DNA of 64,000 nt from Zerene cesonia (GCF_012273895.1 NC_052117.1:5526406-5590405); one strand, 5' to 3'; shown: positions 12,471 to 27,142, counted from the stretch's first letter. Translations and numbers: made by a program. Notes: generated by a model from the sequence alone, not told the origin.

Positions 12471-13534
12471 ATTATTTAATTGGTACTATGTAATTCCGCA
12501 TTTATGTAGCATATGAATATTTAAAAATGTATTGATTTCCAGTAATGAAACACATAGGGAAATGTCATTATAGAAACAGTTATTGCTTGCGGTTGAACGC
12601 GTCCTTGTGTTACCTACGTTGTTATATATTCCGCATTAATGCACTGTAACCGCACATATAATTATTGTTTTATGATTGTAACTAGCTTTTAAAATATGGT
12701 TTATTCATTTGCGTACGACGAAATGTTTATTAACAAAACGACGAAAAAGCTTATTAAATGTATGTAGGTTTAAAAATCGGTACAGTTCTTTTAAAGTTAT
12801 TTTTGTAAATACAATACCTAGTTTCTTCAGTGATAAACAAACATGCGTGTTTAAGAACTTACGTAATATTGGATTAATAATTATAGATAAGTGAGTATGA
12901 CTGTATTAATATTTTTGGTATAATAAGCTAAATGTCCATTATTTATTAATACGTAATTCTTTGTACAATACACATAAAGTATGAGAAAATATGAAAAATT
13001 TACGTTTTGAACTTATACTTTATACTGCCACTAGACTGGTCGATGATTTATTTTAATGTAATTTAAATTAAAATGTCGAATTATATTATTTTACCTACAA
13101 ATTTACCTACTATACCTGTCCTACGAATTCTTAAAGGAATGGATATTGAAGTCAACTAGCTCTTTATATTATTATATAGCTTTGCAACTTCACTCCAGAC
13201 ACAAAATGTTTAAACAAAAACATTTTAAATGCCAGCTAGCGCTGTTTCAAATGCCAACTACCTCCGCTAAATACATTAAAAACAAAGCTCATTTATAAAG
13301 TAAAATAAAAATACTCGATACGAATGCCGTCATGAATTAACTCCGTAATACACCCCCTGAGAATGTTACAAATTTATCACAGTTGACGATAAATAAGTGG
13401 AAAAATAATTTCATCAGCAGAGCTCACTTAAAAAGAGGGTCCCAACTTTTTAGACTTAGAACAATACGACCATTTAAATTAATGTCAAGCATTCCTCTTG
13501 CGTACTTGAATTATACTACGTAATTATTTCAACC
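12471..13534. other. AT-rich spacer, nothing supportable
   Basis: No coding motif or repeat recognised. Confidence 0.6.
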
Positions 13535-13952
13535 TTGCGGTGCAAAATGGACCGTTTCGGTCAGTTAAGGGCATTTTTCAAAACGATTAATTTACTCTAA
13601 ATTGCGGCGCATTCCCAAAATTGTAAATTAAGTCTTCTAATTTGTCTGTTAACTCTTTGATTCTTATAATTTTCCTTCTCTATATATTTGCTTTTTATAT
13701 ATACTTTTTTATATGCTTATAGCATGATATGACTTTTAAATACTTTGCGGTGCAAAATGGACCGTTTCGGTCAGTTAAGGGCATTTTTTAAAACGATTAA
13801 TTTACTCTAAATTGCGGCGCATTCCCAAAATTGTAAATTAAGTCTTCTAATTTGTCTGTTAACTCTTTGATTCTTATAATTTTCCTTCTCTATATATTTG
13901 CTTTTTATATATACTTTTTTATATGCTTATAGCTTGATATGACTTTTAAATG
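13535..13952 (+). repeat. Recent 210-bp direct tandem duplication
   Basis: Two adjacent copies (13535-13744 and 13745-13952), both starting ttgcggtgcaaaatggaccg and ending gacttttaaat. Reading them side by side I see only two or so substitutions (tttttC/Taaaa and agcA/Ttgat), so they are about 99% identical. Confidence 0.9.
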
Positions 13953-14659
13953 TGACGTTATTATATTTTTGTGATTGTTTTTAACGCGAGGAATAAAAGT
14001 CGTCATATGTCATATATGAATAAATAAATCGCATTTAAAAACCTATAATAGGTTTTCGATGGCTTAATATAAAATTGATAGAATAATTTACCTACAATCT
14101 TAATTGCGTAATGATATCAACGACGAATTCAAGGAAAACATTTCCTGGAACGCTAATCTATTCCACATGATTGTTGCTGCGAACTGATTTTCAACCTGAT
14201 TCTCTAACAGAGTGAGGCGTTAGTTCATACAAACGTTTTGAGCCAGTTCAATTCCGAGTTCCATTACTTCAGCTAATTGGAACTGTATATTACACAAAGC
14301 TATACATAGGTTTGTGCTTTGACAAATCTGAGAGTTGTGTGTAATAATTTTCAAGTTCTCGTAACACTCTTGTAGCGTTTGAACTTGGCACAAACTTTCC
14401 TTATGTGGCGTAACTTTGTAATGCTCAGTTCACGTGCAGCGAATTAAGACTGATTTTCTATTGTACGTAATTGGACTTAATCCATTTTAACTGAATACGA
14501 TATCGGTCACCCTAATAACTAGAATCTGTGGAACGAACACCAAAACTTATGTTGTATGTCACTCCACTATTATATAGATAACTATAGAGTTATATATATT
14601 ATATATAGATATAATATTTACTTTTGCTTGGTCACGGTATTTTAGCATCCTAACTAGCT

Positions 14660-14762
14660 TTACCTTTTCGTATACCGCATATTCTTCTTCATTCGAACCG
14701 CAAGGGACTGGAACATGCTTCCTGAGTCTGTGTTCCCCGACGAGTACAATCTGGAGGTCTTC
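14660..14762 (+). pseudogene. Jockey/CR1-like LINE reverse-transcriptase C-terminal fragment, cut by a gap
   Basis: In frame it reads FFIRTARDWNMLPESVFPDE then YNLEVF up to the first N. The pattern F.R(T/A)...WN.LP..VFP..YNL..F is the conserved C-terminal signature of jockey/CR1-type reverse transcriptases. A stop lies just upstream, so the copy is decayed. Confidence 0.65.
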
Positions 14763-14836
14763 NNNNNNNNNNNNNNNNNNNNNNNNNNNNNNNNNNNNNN
14801 NNNNNNNNNNNNNNNNNNNNNNNNNNNNNNNNNNNN
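14763..14836. other. Assembly gap, 74 N
   Basis: Run of 74 N inside or beside a LINE reverse-transcriptase fragment; the size suggests an estimated gap. Confidence 0.99.
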
Positions 14837-17800
14837 TATTAATAATACGGTTTTGAAATATTTCGGCTCGTAAATAGTATTAAAAAGGCGTAGAGCCTGT
14901 TCCCTATTTGTATTAGCCACAAGTTATTTGTTTTGATTATATTATATGAGGTTGCACATTATAAAAAAAAAAATAATAAAAAAACGTTTGTTTCGTATGT
15001 TGCGTTCTAAAACAAAACGGATTATACATAGAACAGAAAAGATAAAATGGCATTTTTATTCCGTGTAAATATAATCACTTTTATTAGACACTTCACTTGT
15101 AATTTGTAGATAAAAACCATAGGTGTTTGTAGATATAAACACAATCCAACTTAGATTTTCAACAACGAAATTAAAACGACTTTTTAGTACGCGATTTATA
15201 TTATCGACGAGTCACGTAGCCGTGTGACGTACCCGTCTGTTACCGGATTGTAAAAATATTGAATACAGACATGTCGGTATACGCAGTTGCATCCGATATT
15301 CCATGCATGATCAAAGCTGTATTCAGTGTAAATAGATAATGGAGCGTGCAAGAACACAGTAGAGGTCTTCCTACATAACATATGCAGTAGTTAATAGAAA
15401 TCCATTCACAATGAATGTCCTATCTACTTATCAATAGCAATGTTATAATCCATTACTGTCTATACTCAAACAATCTTGCTGAACAATATTGCTGCAGTGG
15501 GAGGCCTAAATTAATATGCGTATTATGACGATTGAACCTTAGCATAATCCGTAAATAGATAATCGTGTTTAATAAACTGATATAGGATTTACCTTAGTTC
15601 AATCGACTTATGTTTTTAGATATAGTGCATATAATAACACAAATCCCTTTTCAAATAAACAAATTTCCTCTGCTTAACAAGAAAATGTTACCTAAATTTT
15701 TTAATATGATATTTTAGATGCAATAAAATTGTAGATGCTCAATTAATAAGATAACTCAAAAGGCACGAGTCGTATATCTGAATCGCAATATGAAAGGGCA
15801 GATATCCAATTATTTTATTCAATTGAATGCCGTTAAAATTAAATATATTTTCAGTGTTATGAAAAAACTAAAAAATTTTAAAATGTACATAACATATGTA
15901 CATTTTGCAAATTTGTGTTATACCGTCCATAATTCAAAACCCTAAATTCCAACCGGACATAAGTCTGCAGTGAACGTTAATATATTATTAAACAGACCGT
16001 AAAAAGTTGACCCGCGTCGCCTACGCGCGGAGTCTGCGACCCAGCTCACCACACCTGGGTGGGTAGCTACGGAAATATCACACTTGGAATTACATCTAAA
16101 AATATAAAATTTATTAACGCACATTTTTTTGTTAACATTTTTACGTTTACAGTTATTTAGCTGTATTTTATAAGTTCTAATGGACGGTTTATTAATTTAT
16201 GGTCATCTAATGCACTGTTTACCGTGTTTTTATAACAACTATACAATAAAACATTTAAATGTTGTTTTGTTTCCATATAGCCTTAATAAACTAACAACAA
16301 GACAAATCAAATACAACGGCTTATTAAATCTAGGTAATGAATATATTATGCTTTACGTAAATTGTTTATTTTATCAATTCCCTGTTTTATTACACTATTA
16401 TTTGCCTCACAGCCATTCATTATCAACGCACATATAATTAATTATAGTAGCAAGCTATTTAAACGAAAATAAAATATTAATAGATATAACATCATAGGGG
16501 AGAAAAGCCACTAACACTATACGTCCAAAGTTTGTTTGGATGGATGAGATGCTTGTTGTTCTTTCGCAAAAACTTCCAAACTATAAATGTATAATTATAG
16601 TTCGGAATAATACAGTATAATTTGGTATGCAGATAGATTATAGACTGAAAATACACAACTTCATCTTGTGTATCCACTTTCAAAGCATAATCTAAACACG
16701 TTCTATAATGCAAAATAGTTTATTTAATAAGTATTTCAAAACTCATAGAAGTAATAACAACTGAAGCAATCATTACAGCCACATTCAAAAAACAATTTCC
16801 CTCGATTTAAATTGATGGCTGATCATTTGGTGACAATAATTGGTATAATATTAACGGTCATGACAAGGGTATAAATTCCAAGGATTGAAATGAGACATAA
16901 CTTACGAGTCCGCTTTAATACGTCGTGGTTAGTGGCTGAGTGTGCACATATTTCTCTAGAGTGTAGTCATTGAAATATGCTCAGAATATTGATTATGGGG
17001 ACATAAGTATACACAAGAGCTGAGCTTGCTCGCAATTAAAGTCTGTGACTGCAATTTGTGTCTTCAGGACTTTGAAGCTTAACGTATATTCGAATCGTAA
17101 TTTGCAGTGCACGGATTAAAGTAAATTTGTAATTTAAGTCAATGATATTCAAAGAAATTATCATTGGGTAACGTTCGGAAATCGTATTTAGGTATCTTGC
17201 TGATAAATCTAGCACTCTTGTTAGATTTATATTTATTTAGTTTGTAAACAAAAACCAAAATATTCGAATAAACAGAATATCCTGTGCTTGTATGAGTGAA
17301 ATTTATGCAAGTAGGTATTTTAAAAATACACAAAAATAGCAACACATACTTAAACCAAGCAATAACACTTAGAAAATGTATGGCAAAGAGCTATATTCCT
17401 CAATGTATAGATGTAGATATGTTACTCGTATTAAAAATTCTCAAAACACAGTATTTTTTAAAATTCATAACGGGATTAACTATGCGTAGAATGTTTCTGT
17501 ACGGTATGTACGATAAAATCTTCACAAATCTTTCACTGGATCAAGCATACACTCGTGGCCTTGGTTGTGTGGATTTGTTTGGATTTTCAGAACGAGTCAA
17601 TATTGATAGTGGCATCCTTTCATTATTGAATTTTTTGACGTCTTAATATTGTGATTCGTACTCGCTTCTGTAATAACGGTTTTATATAAGTTATTATATT
17701 GACTTCACTGGTAATATTTTAAGTTATTAATTTAACCAAAATTTTGAATTTGAAGTTTGTCTCTTAGATTCACTATTTTTGCATACGAATATGTGGCAAA

Positions 17801-20407
17801 TTAATTTCTTTTTTTTCAAACCCGAATTCAAATTTCCAAAAATATTTCCTCCAATTCAATTCGCCTTGCGCGAAATGACCAATCGATCCAACTTCGTCCA
17901 TTGGTTATTTATAGGTATAAAACTGATCTTAAATAGATTTAGCAGAAGACGAGACACGAAAAAGCACTCTCCACATTAAATATGAACGGAAAATGGACAT
18001 TGTGTTTTATACTTTAATGAGTTGTTAACGAAACGCTGTGTAGTTCGAGTTATTTAAATAAATACTGTTGCTACCATCAGTACTAGTTCCCACTCAAACT
18101 AGTTTAGATGAGTTGAATTTAATTGTCAAACATTAGTTTCGAAGTTAGCACCGTAAATACCAGACTGGCGTGGTGCTGATATACTGTTAATATTTGTCTT
18201 TGTATCAATATAACCGTAAAATTATTTGACATCGCATTTTGATATAGACAACGTTTATAGGAATATAGAGCGCTTCAAATAATATTCAAGATGCATAATT
18301 CCAAATAAGTAACATTTAATATTAAAAAAAGAGAGAGATTCATTAAAAAAAATGTATTTGAATATTTTGTCTATCTAACTGACTAACAACCTTTGTAGTT
18401 AAGTATTATATTATGTAGGCTTTGTAGCTGAATATTACATAGAAGAACACTAAAAAAGTCTTAAGTTATATTATTAATAATTATTAATTATTATTAATTA
18501 TTAATAATAAAATTATTAAGGCGAAAGTGCGGTTGTTACTTCTTTTGAGCTACGTATGAGTATATTTGGAACAAAGTATGATAACCCTCTAAAGTTCAAT
18601 AATATTATTTTGCTAGGTACATCATTACCGAGCCAATGGCCGAATTTCCACTATAAACCCTCTAAAGGGAGCATTGCTATTTCCTTTCTAATTCACCTGT
18701 CCCACATATGTTTACGTCAACATAAATGGAAGTGCACTTAGTGGAGCCCATTGGCACCGCGACACAATAGTTGCCTGATGTGGTATATCGGAAAACCATG
18801 TTAGCTGCTTACTAAAGCTCACTTTATTAGGGCCTTGCAAACGAACATTGGTAACCTTTTTGCATAACTTATTGATTTTTAGTATATTTTGTTAGCGTTT
18901 TGCTCTCTTACCCGCATATGGAACTCGTAGGAAGGCAAAAGACAAAAAAGAACACTTGTAACGCCATCTTACTACAATACAGTAAAGGAAGAAAAACTTA
19001 AGATAAAATAATAATTAATTAAAACAAAAGAAACATGTGAATATTTAATTTATACGTCATTAATATTCCCACATAAAATTACGCAATGAAAGTTTGTAAT
19101 ATTTAAACCGAATTAGGTATGTAAAAATAGAAAAATGTAAACTAGTTCATAAATAAATAGACCGATAAAAACTACCTTTAAAATATATTATCCATATATA
19201 CACACATGCATAGCATTATACGTAGGCAGTCTACCAATTCATGATTGTCACACATACATATTGCTATTATCTATTAGCCTGGTGGCAAAATGTCTGACAT
19301 TAAGTACTCAATTTCATGAAGATTGTATATCTGTGCTCAGAATATTAACAAAATAACCCAAATACGTCACGTCACTGTTATTATTGCGATATCGAGAAGG
19401 TTCCAGTAATTCGAATGAAACGTATATGATTGAATTGAAGCTATAACAAAAGCACTCAAGGCATGAAAATGTAACTCAATGTGCCTTTATGTTTTCTAAC
19501 TCACCCCTAACATTGTTACAAATATTCTGTTGACTAAAAAGCGTGTCCACGACTTCGATTTTACGAAATCATCGATTATATATGAGCTAATTTTTGTTCA
19601 AATTATTAAAAAAAGGGCGTATTGCATTACTATGTACAAGATATCTGATAACTAAAGCCCAATATAGTATAACATCGTTTTTGCTGAAAAAAAAAGTAAT
19701 ACCCTTCATTTCGGTTTAATAGATATACTACGGCTAATTAATATAAATTAGATATACTACATTAAGCCATTAAGTGTTCAAATAAATATAAACATTAAAA
19801 ATAGTTCCTAAATACGTCCCACAGTAATTCCTATGTAAACTTTCAGTACGTACATTGCGTAAAATAATTTTATTTCAAATTCTGTTCACAAGTCACGTAG
19901 CATTTCGTAACGCATAATAATTTATCACTGTCATCACCAAAATTACAACTACGAATAATATCCATAAGCTGACACCACATTATGGGTTCAGAAGCAACAT
20001 TAACAAAACGGTGATGTTACAATATCCTACAGCACCCTTGGAAGACACTGGGTATATTTATAATAACGCTTACCACGAACGAGGTTTCACGTTCCACTAA
20101 TGTATACTTAACAGAAGTGGCAGGAGGGTGAGCCGTTATTAGTTTTGCGAGATTTTATTAAATAACCTGTATAATATTATTTAGTTATATAATGTTTTAG
20201 ATATGATGTTATGAGCTATTATTATGAATTTCATTCTATGAAAAACCGCGATAAAATTTCAAAGTTATTCAACATAATACGTTGATATTAAACCTACGTT
20301 CTCAAAAAGAAATGAGGCTCTCAATTCGACTGCATTTTTTCGTTTTCTCCATCTGTAACTGCGCGGTTAGCCGTTTCTTATGATCATTTTTGTGCGTGAT
20401 AAGAAAT
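14837..20407. other. AT-rich spacer, no gene seen
   Basis: The longest frame (116 codons, 17296-17646, + strand) lacks a family motif, GC3 bias or splice context and is probably chance. An AT palindromic run lies at 18470-18515. Confidence 0.55.
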
Positions 20408-20475
20408 TGTTCCTTTGGTCCCATTTTAGAACCTGGACTAGTTTCTCCTTCCCAGGGACCAAGCGTCGGTGAAAT
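20408..20475 (+). repeat. Dispersed repeat fragment (tttggtcccattttagaa family)
   Basis: The 18-mer tttggtcccattttagaa is present here and, reverse-complemented, at 62318-62336. The copy also carries a loose inverted pair (tggtccc...gggacca). Confidence 0.4.
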
Positions 20476-20675
20476 GTTTTGTACAAAAAAATTATGTTAT
20501 ATCGAATACGAGGTAGACTTTTGTTTTAATCATTGATTATAATTAATTATATCAGACATTCGATTCTAGAATAAAGACTGACTATAGACTCATAGATACA
20601 GATTTAACTACCACAAGTTTAGTGTAACAAAAATCAACCAAAATGTGTTCTTGCCAAATATATCCAATTCTTTTC

Positions 20676-20744
20676 AATAAACGAATCATAAATATATCAA
20701 TAAATAAATCATAAATATATTAATAAATAAATCATAAATATATC
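20676..20744 (+). repeat. Three-copy 23-bp tandem repeat
   Basis: Unit aataaataaatcataaatatatc; the first copy has two changes (aataaacgaatc), the second ends in t. Confidence 0.85.
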
Positions 20745-23700
20745 AATATAAAATCACACGTGATATAAGTGCATGCATGTTATTCCTAGACGGTCATCAC
20801 CCTGTTTTATTATTTTAGTCACGAAGCAAAGACCTTTCTGCCATTTTCCTAATGACCCTTACATTATGATGGTAACACTGGAGTAGTATTCCATTTGCAG
20901 TATGCCATTGCTTAGCGCCATTTTTTATCAATTACTGCATAGTGCCACAGATTACACAATACTAATGTTTATTCTTTCTTGTATAATAGAAGTAGGTAAC
21001 ACCTTAGTAAAATTATTAATACTGAGTACATATTACGGTCATCTTATATTTTTAATAAATGGGTTGATTTTGTATACAATTTTACGATTGTGCGTCTAAG
21101 TATGAAGCAAGTATTGTTAACGGTAAGATACGTAACTACAATGATTTATTGCTATTTATTATATATTTACACTGTAACCTGAAAAAAAAAACAAAAAAAC
21201 CTGCATCACCGCGTGACACAGTGGCCTACTCTATATTACTACAATAAATATAGCAATTATTTTCAGATCTCAATATAATTCACTATACGTCTTTTTACTT
21301 TATTATTTGTCTATGTACTATTCTTTCTCCAATGTCGTTAATCTATCTGTCATGTTATTATTTATTGTTCTATGCCAATCTTGAAATGTATGTATATAGA
21401 GTGTATTTCTTTTAATATTTAAATTTTAAGTTTTCGTTTTTGAAAATTGAGCACGTCATTAACGTGAATTTTATTAAATAATTTCATTTTGTGGTAAAAG
21501 GTTAAGGCAAAATAAAAATAATGCACTGTTTTATTTATAAACGTTATAAAGCGAAATTTAATTAAAAATGCCTTTATGGTATAATATTATTCGCCGTACA
21601 AAGTTTTTTTTGTTCACAATAAAATTTCTCTCGTATTGAAATGTCAACGTAAACATTTTCAGTCCTTTGAAAACATCTGCGGGCGGTACTCAGAAGCGAA
21701 CCTTTTAATTAACTTCACTATTTTGTTTTTATTCACTGTTTTTCCAGTAAATAATATCTAATGATCACTTAATAAAAGGATTTTCAGTTTATTAAGAACT
21801 CGCAGTAGTCTAGAACACGTATGTTCGCAATGTGACCCATGAAAACATAAACAGACAAACAAATACAGAGCAAAAATAGTTACGTAGTAAGGGTACTACG
21901 TGGAAATAATATTTTTACTCCCGATCTGTCCCTTTTTTGTACAGTTTTTCTAATTATAACCTTGCTTGTATGACCCTTATGTTTATGAGAAACTATATAT
22001 GTATATTATCGAAATTTTGAAATAATTTAAGGAACAGTGGTGCTGTGGAACCCCCTAAGGGCCTCCTTGCTCCTGGATTCGCCCACGATTTCCTAATTGA
22101 AATCCAAATTCTATTTTAATTCAAGTTCCTTTTATAGATCCCCAAGAACAGGAAGATACACATGTCAAAAATAATATAGATTGTAGGTGTAACTAGCCGA
22201 CAGTTCTATTTTTTACCTAATTAAAGCCATACAAAAGATTCGACCACGTTATATAAAACTAATAAATTACTTCCCGTAAACATTCAGATGCCTCCATTTA
22301 CCAGTTACATAAAGTATCATCACATACCCAAGAAAAATTACAAGTATCGTTATGTGAGAGATTTAAAATTGCGAAGGAAAATTCTGCGAACATTCGTACC
22401 TATTCATTTCACTTCTTTGATAGACGCTTATCGTAATTAAAATTTAATTTACTCAGGAAAATTTCATCATCCGTCAAAATATTTCGTGATATCATACAAA
22501 TTAGACAGGTTTTGAAGTTGCCTCCTTAATTGCATTGAAATAGATTCGTACCTACTTATTGGAATCCCTAATTATAAATGGTTGTTATACATTTAAACGC
22601 TACATACAATATAAAATAAGTATAGGATCCAATTTAATTGAAGTCAAGAGTATATATTAATAATTGTTAGGTATACAGAATTTAAGGTTGTGGTTATTAA
22701 CCCATTAATATTTTACCCATAATTTGCTCAATTTCACGATAGCATTACACTTTTATAAGATAAAGTCTAATTTTATTTAATAATGAAATTATTTAAAAGC
22801 ATTTTTTTATAGTTTAAAGAAATACTAATGAAAATTGTACCGTTGTCCTGTGTTTTCGTTTATTAACTTTTCTACGTGAATATTATGCAAAGTTTTCAAT
22901 AAACAAATATGGTATTGACTTAGAACCTCTGTGGTGAAAATTATTTTCAAAAATATCTTGTCTTTGACGAGCGGAGGCTGCGCTCAACTTTATATACTCC
23001 GCTGTTATTAATTTTATAGAACCGATTTAATATGCATAGCATATATGAGGGAAATTTTAAGCTTTATGCTTACGCTTGATTTTTTTGAAAACTCGTTAAT
23101 GAGGTCAAACTTCTGGTATTGAACTAACTCGTTTTCGAAAGCACCGGTTAATTCAAGAAACCTTTAGTATAACAGAATAATGTTACTAGATACTACTGTT
23201 ATAGCGAAGGAATTTCTCAAATCACATTACTTGTACGCTCAATACAATACATTAACTCGAAAATTATAATTATTGTTCATACCTTTCATACGTAGGCACG
23301 TACTTACTTGAATAGCAGCTAAAGGGTTCATTTAAATTCATTTCACGTTTTCAAACCGAACAAACTCAACTATCATGTACTCAAATTCACACATTATCAA
23401 GTTTAGCTGTCAGCACTTAAAAGACTAGACGTTCCGAAAACGTTTCAAAATTTAACACTCTCCGAACTTTACGACTAAAGCGATTCAAGCGCGTGAACTT
23501 TGAAAATATGTACCAGGCTTCACCATTGTTTAAACACTAACATTCGAACGCCTTCGAGTGATGAAAGCATGTTTGGGATCAGAGTTTAATTACTTGTGGG
23601 TAGTTAGGTAAAATAGTCCATGAGTTTGATCGTATGTCATGTTTATTATGGTGTAAAATATCTCTTACCTACGATTTGTTAGGAAAGAAAATATCCTCGA

Positions 23701-24737
23701 TTCTTATAAGAACTCAATGTTTTATATTTCTCTTTACCTTTTTAGGGACTCGTAACTATATGACAGAAATCTGTCAGGATGTCTTGTGTTATGCCGCATA
23801 TACAAATTTGACAGACATTTTCCTAGAAGGATATGAAGAGACAATATAGATGAAACTTCGTAGACATGTGACAATTTTGTTTATTTTTTTTACAGTTTTT
23901 ATTTGCATATTTGTTTTTCTTGTTTTTGTATTTTTTTGTTTAACCTTAGTGTCTATTATTGTATCTTTCAAATTAATTATCAATGTGGGAATATTTGATT
24001 AGAAATAAATTGTTCGGTTAACTAACCTCGCATAATTAAATTTGACGATTCTTCGTTTTGGACGTTTTTATTTCATTACTCATATATGTGAACCAAAATG
24101 AATAAAAATAATTAATTCACATATACAGTCATTGACTGATTTTAATTAAATTAATAAACTTTATAATAAGTCATTATATTTATTTAAAAAAATAAGTTTA
24201 TCAAATCTTCTAAAGCGGGTATTAAGACGCATTTTAAAGCATTATAATTCATATTTCACGCAGAATAGATATCACTTTTCTCTATTTTACATTATTTCTA
24301 ATTTGTGAGCCCTTCATATTACATGACGAAGAATATTGTGAAGCAGATACAAGAGAGGATTAAATTTAATGAGCTCGTTTTGAGTACCTTAATTAATTTA
24401 ATTTCGCTATAACTTTGTTCCTACACCACATTTAAAGTAATTGCTTCAATTTAATAAAAACTACAAAGCACCAACAGTTATTTGGTATTTGGATTGAATA
24501 TATAGTAATCAATAAAGAATTTAGGATCAACAAAGCGGGTCGTTTAATCCTGATAAATAATTAAAATAGTATTTGATTAATTAATCATAATTAACGAAAT
24601 GCTTTCGAATGTTTAGCAATAGGTATTACCTAAAGACTGCGCAAATCAAAAGAGCTTAATACTTTAATAACATGAAACGAACGAAGCAATTAACTTTTCG
24701 TAATATTATAAGCATTTTTAAATTACCTAGGAATCTA
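20745..24737. other. AT-rich spacer, nothing supportable
   Basis: No coding motif recognised on either strand. Confidence 0.6.
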
Positions 24738-24950
24738 CTAGCTAGTTTCGTCCATACAGTCATAGGAAAATAAAGACAGTCTCGGTCCCCACAACGTTCC
24801 TCTTCTCTTAGGATTTCCGGTATAAAAACTGTTCTATATCATTTCTACTCACAAACTTTACGCTTAATTGCATCTGAATCTGTTTAGTGGTTTAGGTACG
24901 ATAGACAGGCAGACAGAGGTACATTCATAATAAAATTAGTAACTAAAATA
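24738..24950 (-). mobile_element. Helitron-like repeat, reverse orientation
   Basis: Starts actagctagtttcgtccat, with ggatttccggtataaaaact, aatctgtttagtggtttagg and gacaggcagacagaggtaca. The layout (an end block, a tttttatccc-like block, a primer-like block and a microsatellite-like block) is that of this repeat class. Confidence 0.5.
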
Positions 24951-26566
24951 AAATTAGTAGAAACCAATAACTAAAACATACATGATCTTTTATGAAGTAT
25001 TTAGTGTATATATTATATAAAAAATGATACTGAATGTAGATATAACAAAATTGAGAGAAATGAATACATTGTATCTTCGAAAATTATAAATTATACACAA
25101 TTTATTTAAATGGTGTAATGTTATACAATCAGTCTGTCCTTACTAACCGAAGTGTACCTATAGGTACGTTGATGTCATTATATTAAATGATCTAAAAAGA
25201 ATTTATAAAGCAATATTTAAAAGCAATATTTCATATATTTTGATTTATATTATGTAGATTTTCTCATCATAAGATGTTAAAGAAAACCAGAATTCTTAGT
25301 TTCAAATGGTTTTTTTTTCTAAATCTTTATATCTCACACATTAGATATACATAGTAATTCTTTTAACTATCGTCATGATAAACGAAAGATAATAACCGAA
25401 ACGAAATTCAATAAACATAATATTATGTTCTTCATTTCAGATAAATATTGAGATCATTCTATTCTTATCCTGCTTTCCATACGTAACGTTATTTATACAA
25501 ATAATAAAATCACTGGAAGTATTAAAGATTTACCAGGTGAAAAAACATCATGACCTTTTTATGCACGGATGCCTTATAATAGCGTTGTATTGGTACTCGT
25601 ACATCGAAATAAGGAAATCAGAGTCATCCCCTTATTAAGGTCCTTAACGATTTAAGAACCTTATAACTGCTCAGAAAGAAAAAGTTTTAGAATAAGAACA
25701 AGAATAAAGCAATTTAGTAGTTTCAACATATATAAACAATAACACGGATATAATAAAAAAGTACAGATAAAGCTACAAAGCAAGTATAACAGTTTATAAA
25801 AACTATAATAAACTTGTGCTATATTAATGATATAGAGAAGGTAGTGATATCTTTAATACAGGTTACTCTGTAACCTAGCAAAGATATCGGTCTTGAACCT
25901 TTGATTGTTTAATACCTATTTGTACTGCTACCGAGATGAACTTAGCTATAAGGTTAGATTAATGTTTGATTTAATAAACAAATTTGAATTTGAAACTTAT
26001 TGTGGCGACCTAAAGGGTGGGGCCATTCAGCATATATTATGCCGATACGGTCCCCATATAGCTAGTTTTCAGGACCCCTCACTAGACAACAAAGCAAGGT
26101 TTCTCAATCCTAAAAATATCGAGCGTATTTTTATATTACTAAATTAAACAACATACTCATTAAATTGAAAATTGAAAGAAAAACTAACTTAGATGAAAAC
26201 AATGTTGCACATTTTTCTCATAACTGGATGAAAATTCTTTCTAAATACCGACCTCGATGTGAAGCTAATTAAATTCTGTCCAAATTCGAACGATACAGTT
26301 GAAAATACATTCAATGTATTTTTACTGTAGTGGACTGAGTCATTTCATCCTTTGATAGACGTTTTAAGGGTCCATAAGTCGGAAACCTTTTAAATGTAAT
26401 TTCCTCCTGATTTTCCTTGATTGAATATTTTATTAAGTGAAGCCCAGTGACGGAGGCAGCGAGAAATATTTTCCAAGTAGGAAATTTATTGTATCGTCAT
26501 CTAAAATATTAATCTTAACCGCAGAATCGGTAATGAATTGACCCGCACCCGAAAGATTCTGGGTAG
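24951..26566. other. AT-rich spacer; one slightly GC-richer open stretch
   Basis: At 25985-26110 the + strand reads FETYCGDLKGGAIQHILCRY and on, less AT-biased than its surroundings. No family recognised and no splice signals of quality, so no gene is called. Confidence 0.4.
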
Positions 26567-26598
26567 ATGGTATCATATTTTATTTTATATGATACCAT
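26567..26598. repeat. 12-bp perfect hairpin
   Basis: atggtatcatat and atatgataccat around an 8-base T-rich loop. Confidence 0.8.
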
Positions 26599-26967
26599 TA
26601 TATTTCATACTTTACAAAACATTTTATATGGGAAGAGAAGAATTTCGTGCCATCTTCATCTCTGTTTATCACATAAAATATTTTTATTGATAACCAACGA
26701 ACTAAGCAAAAAGTGTTATTATTAAACATTTTATAATATGTATTTCACTAGCAATATAGATCTTTTACCTAAGAGTCTAATAATACGTTCAAACAATAAA
26801 TAGTGGTTGACCTTTCTTTACTCCCACGTGAAGAAAGAGTACATGAAAGTGTATTGTAACATATTTTGTAACAGTATATATAGTTTTTAAGCGGAACAAG
26901 TAATTGATTAATTCGATCAAGTTACTGATAAACAAATATAAGTATTTTAAAATATAAAATATACTTG

Positions 26968-27142
26968 TTTTTGCCCGCGGCTTTAAGGTCGGACAAGTTG
27001 TTATTATAAATATAAACCTCTTGAATCACTCTATCTATTAAAACAAACCCCATCAAAATCCGTTGCGTAGCTTTAAAGATTTAAGCATACGTAGGGACAT
27101 AGGGACAGAGAAAGTGACGTCGTTTTATACTATGTAGTGATT
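26968..27142 (-). mobile_element. Helitron-like repeat, third subfamily, reverse orientation
   Basis: Reverse complement of the 30.4-kb copy: cttgaatcactctatctatt, ctttaaagatttaagcatac, gttttatactatgtagtgat. The 3' end is decayed (tttttgcccgcggctttaag). Confidence 0.65.

Noticed and set aside
14660..14920. Minus-strand 86-codon frame across the small gap
   Set aside because: It crosses unknown bases and is antisense to a LINE reverse-transcriptase fragment.
17296..17646. 116-codon open frame on the + strand
   Set aside because: The composition is AT-driven (many I, L, K, N, F), there is no recognisable motif, no splice or promoter context, and no support on comparison with known families.
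25905..26147. 80-codon open frame with a less biased middle part
   Set aside because: The start lies in plain AT-rich sequence, and the middle part has no family match that I recognise. It is left as a remark in the spacer entry.
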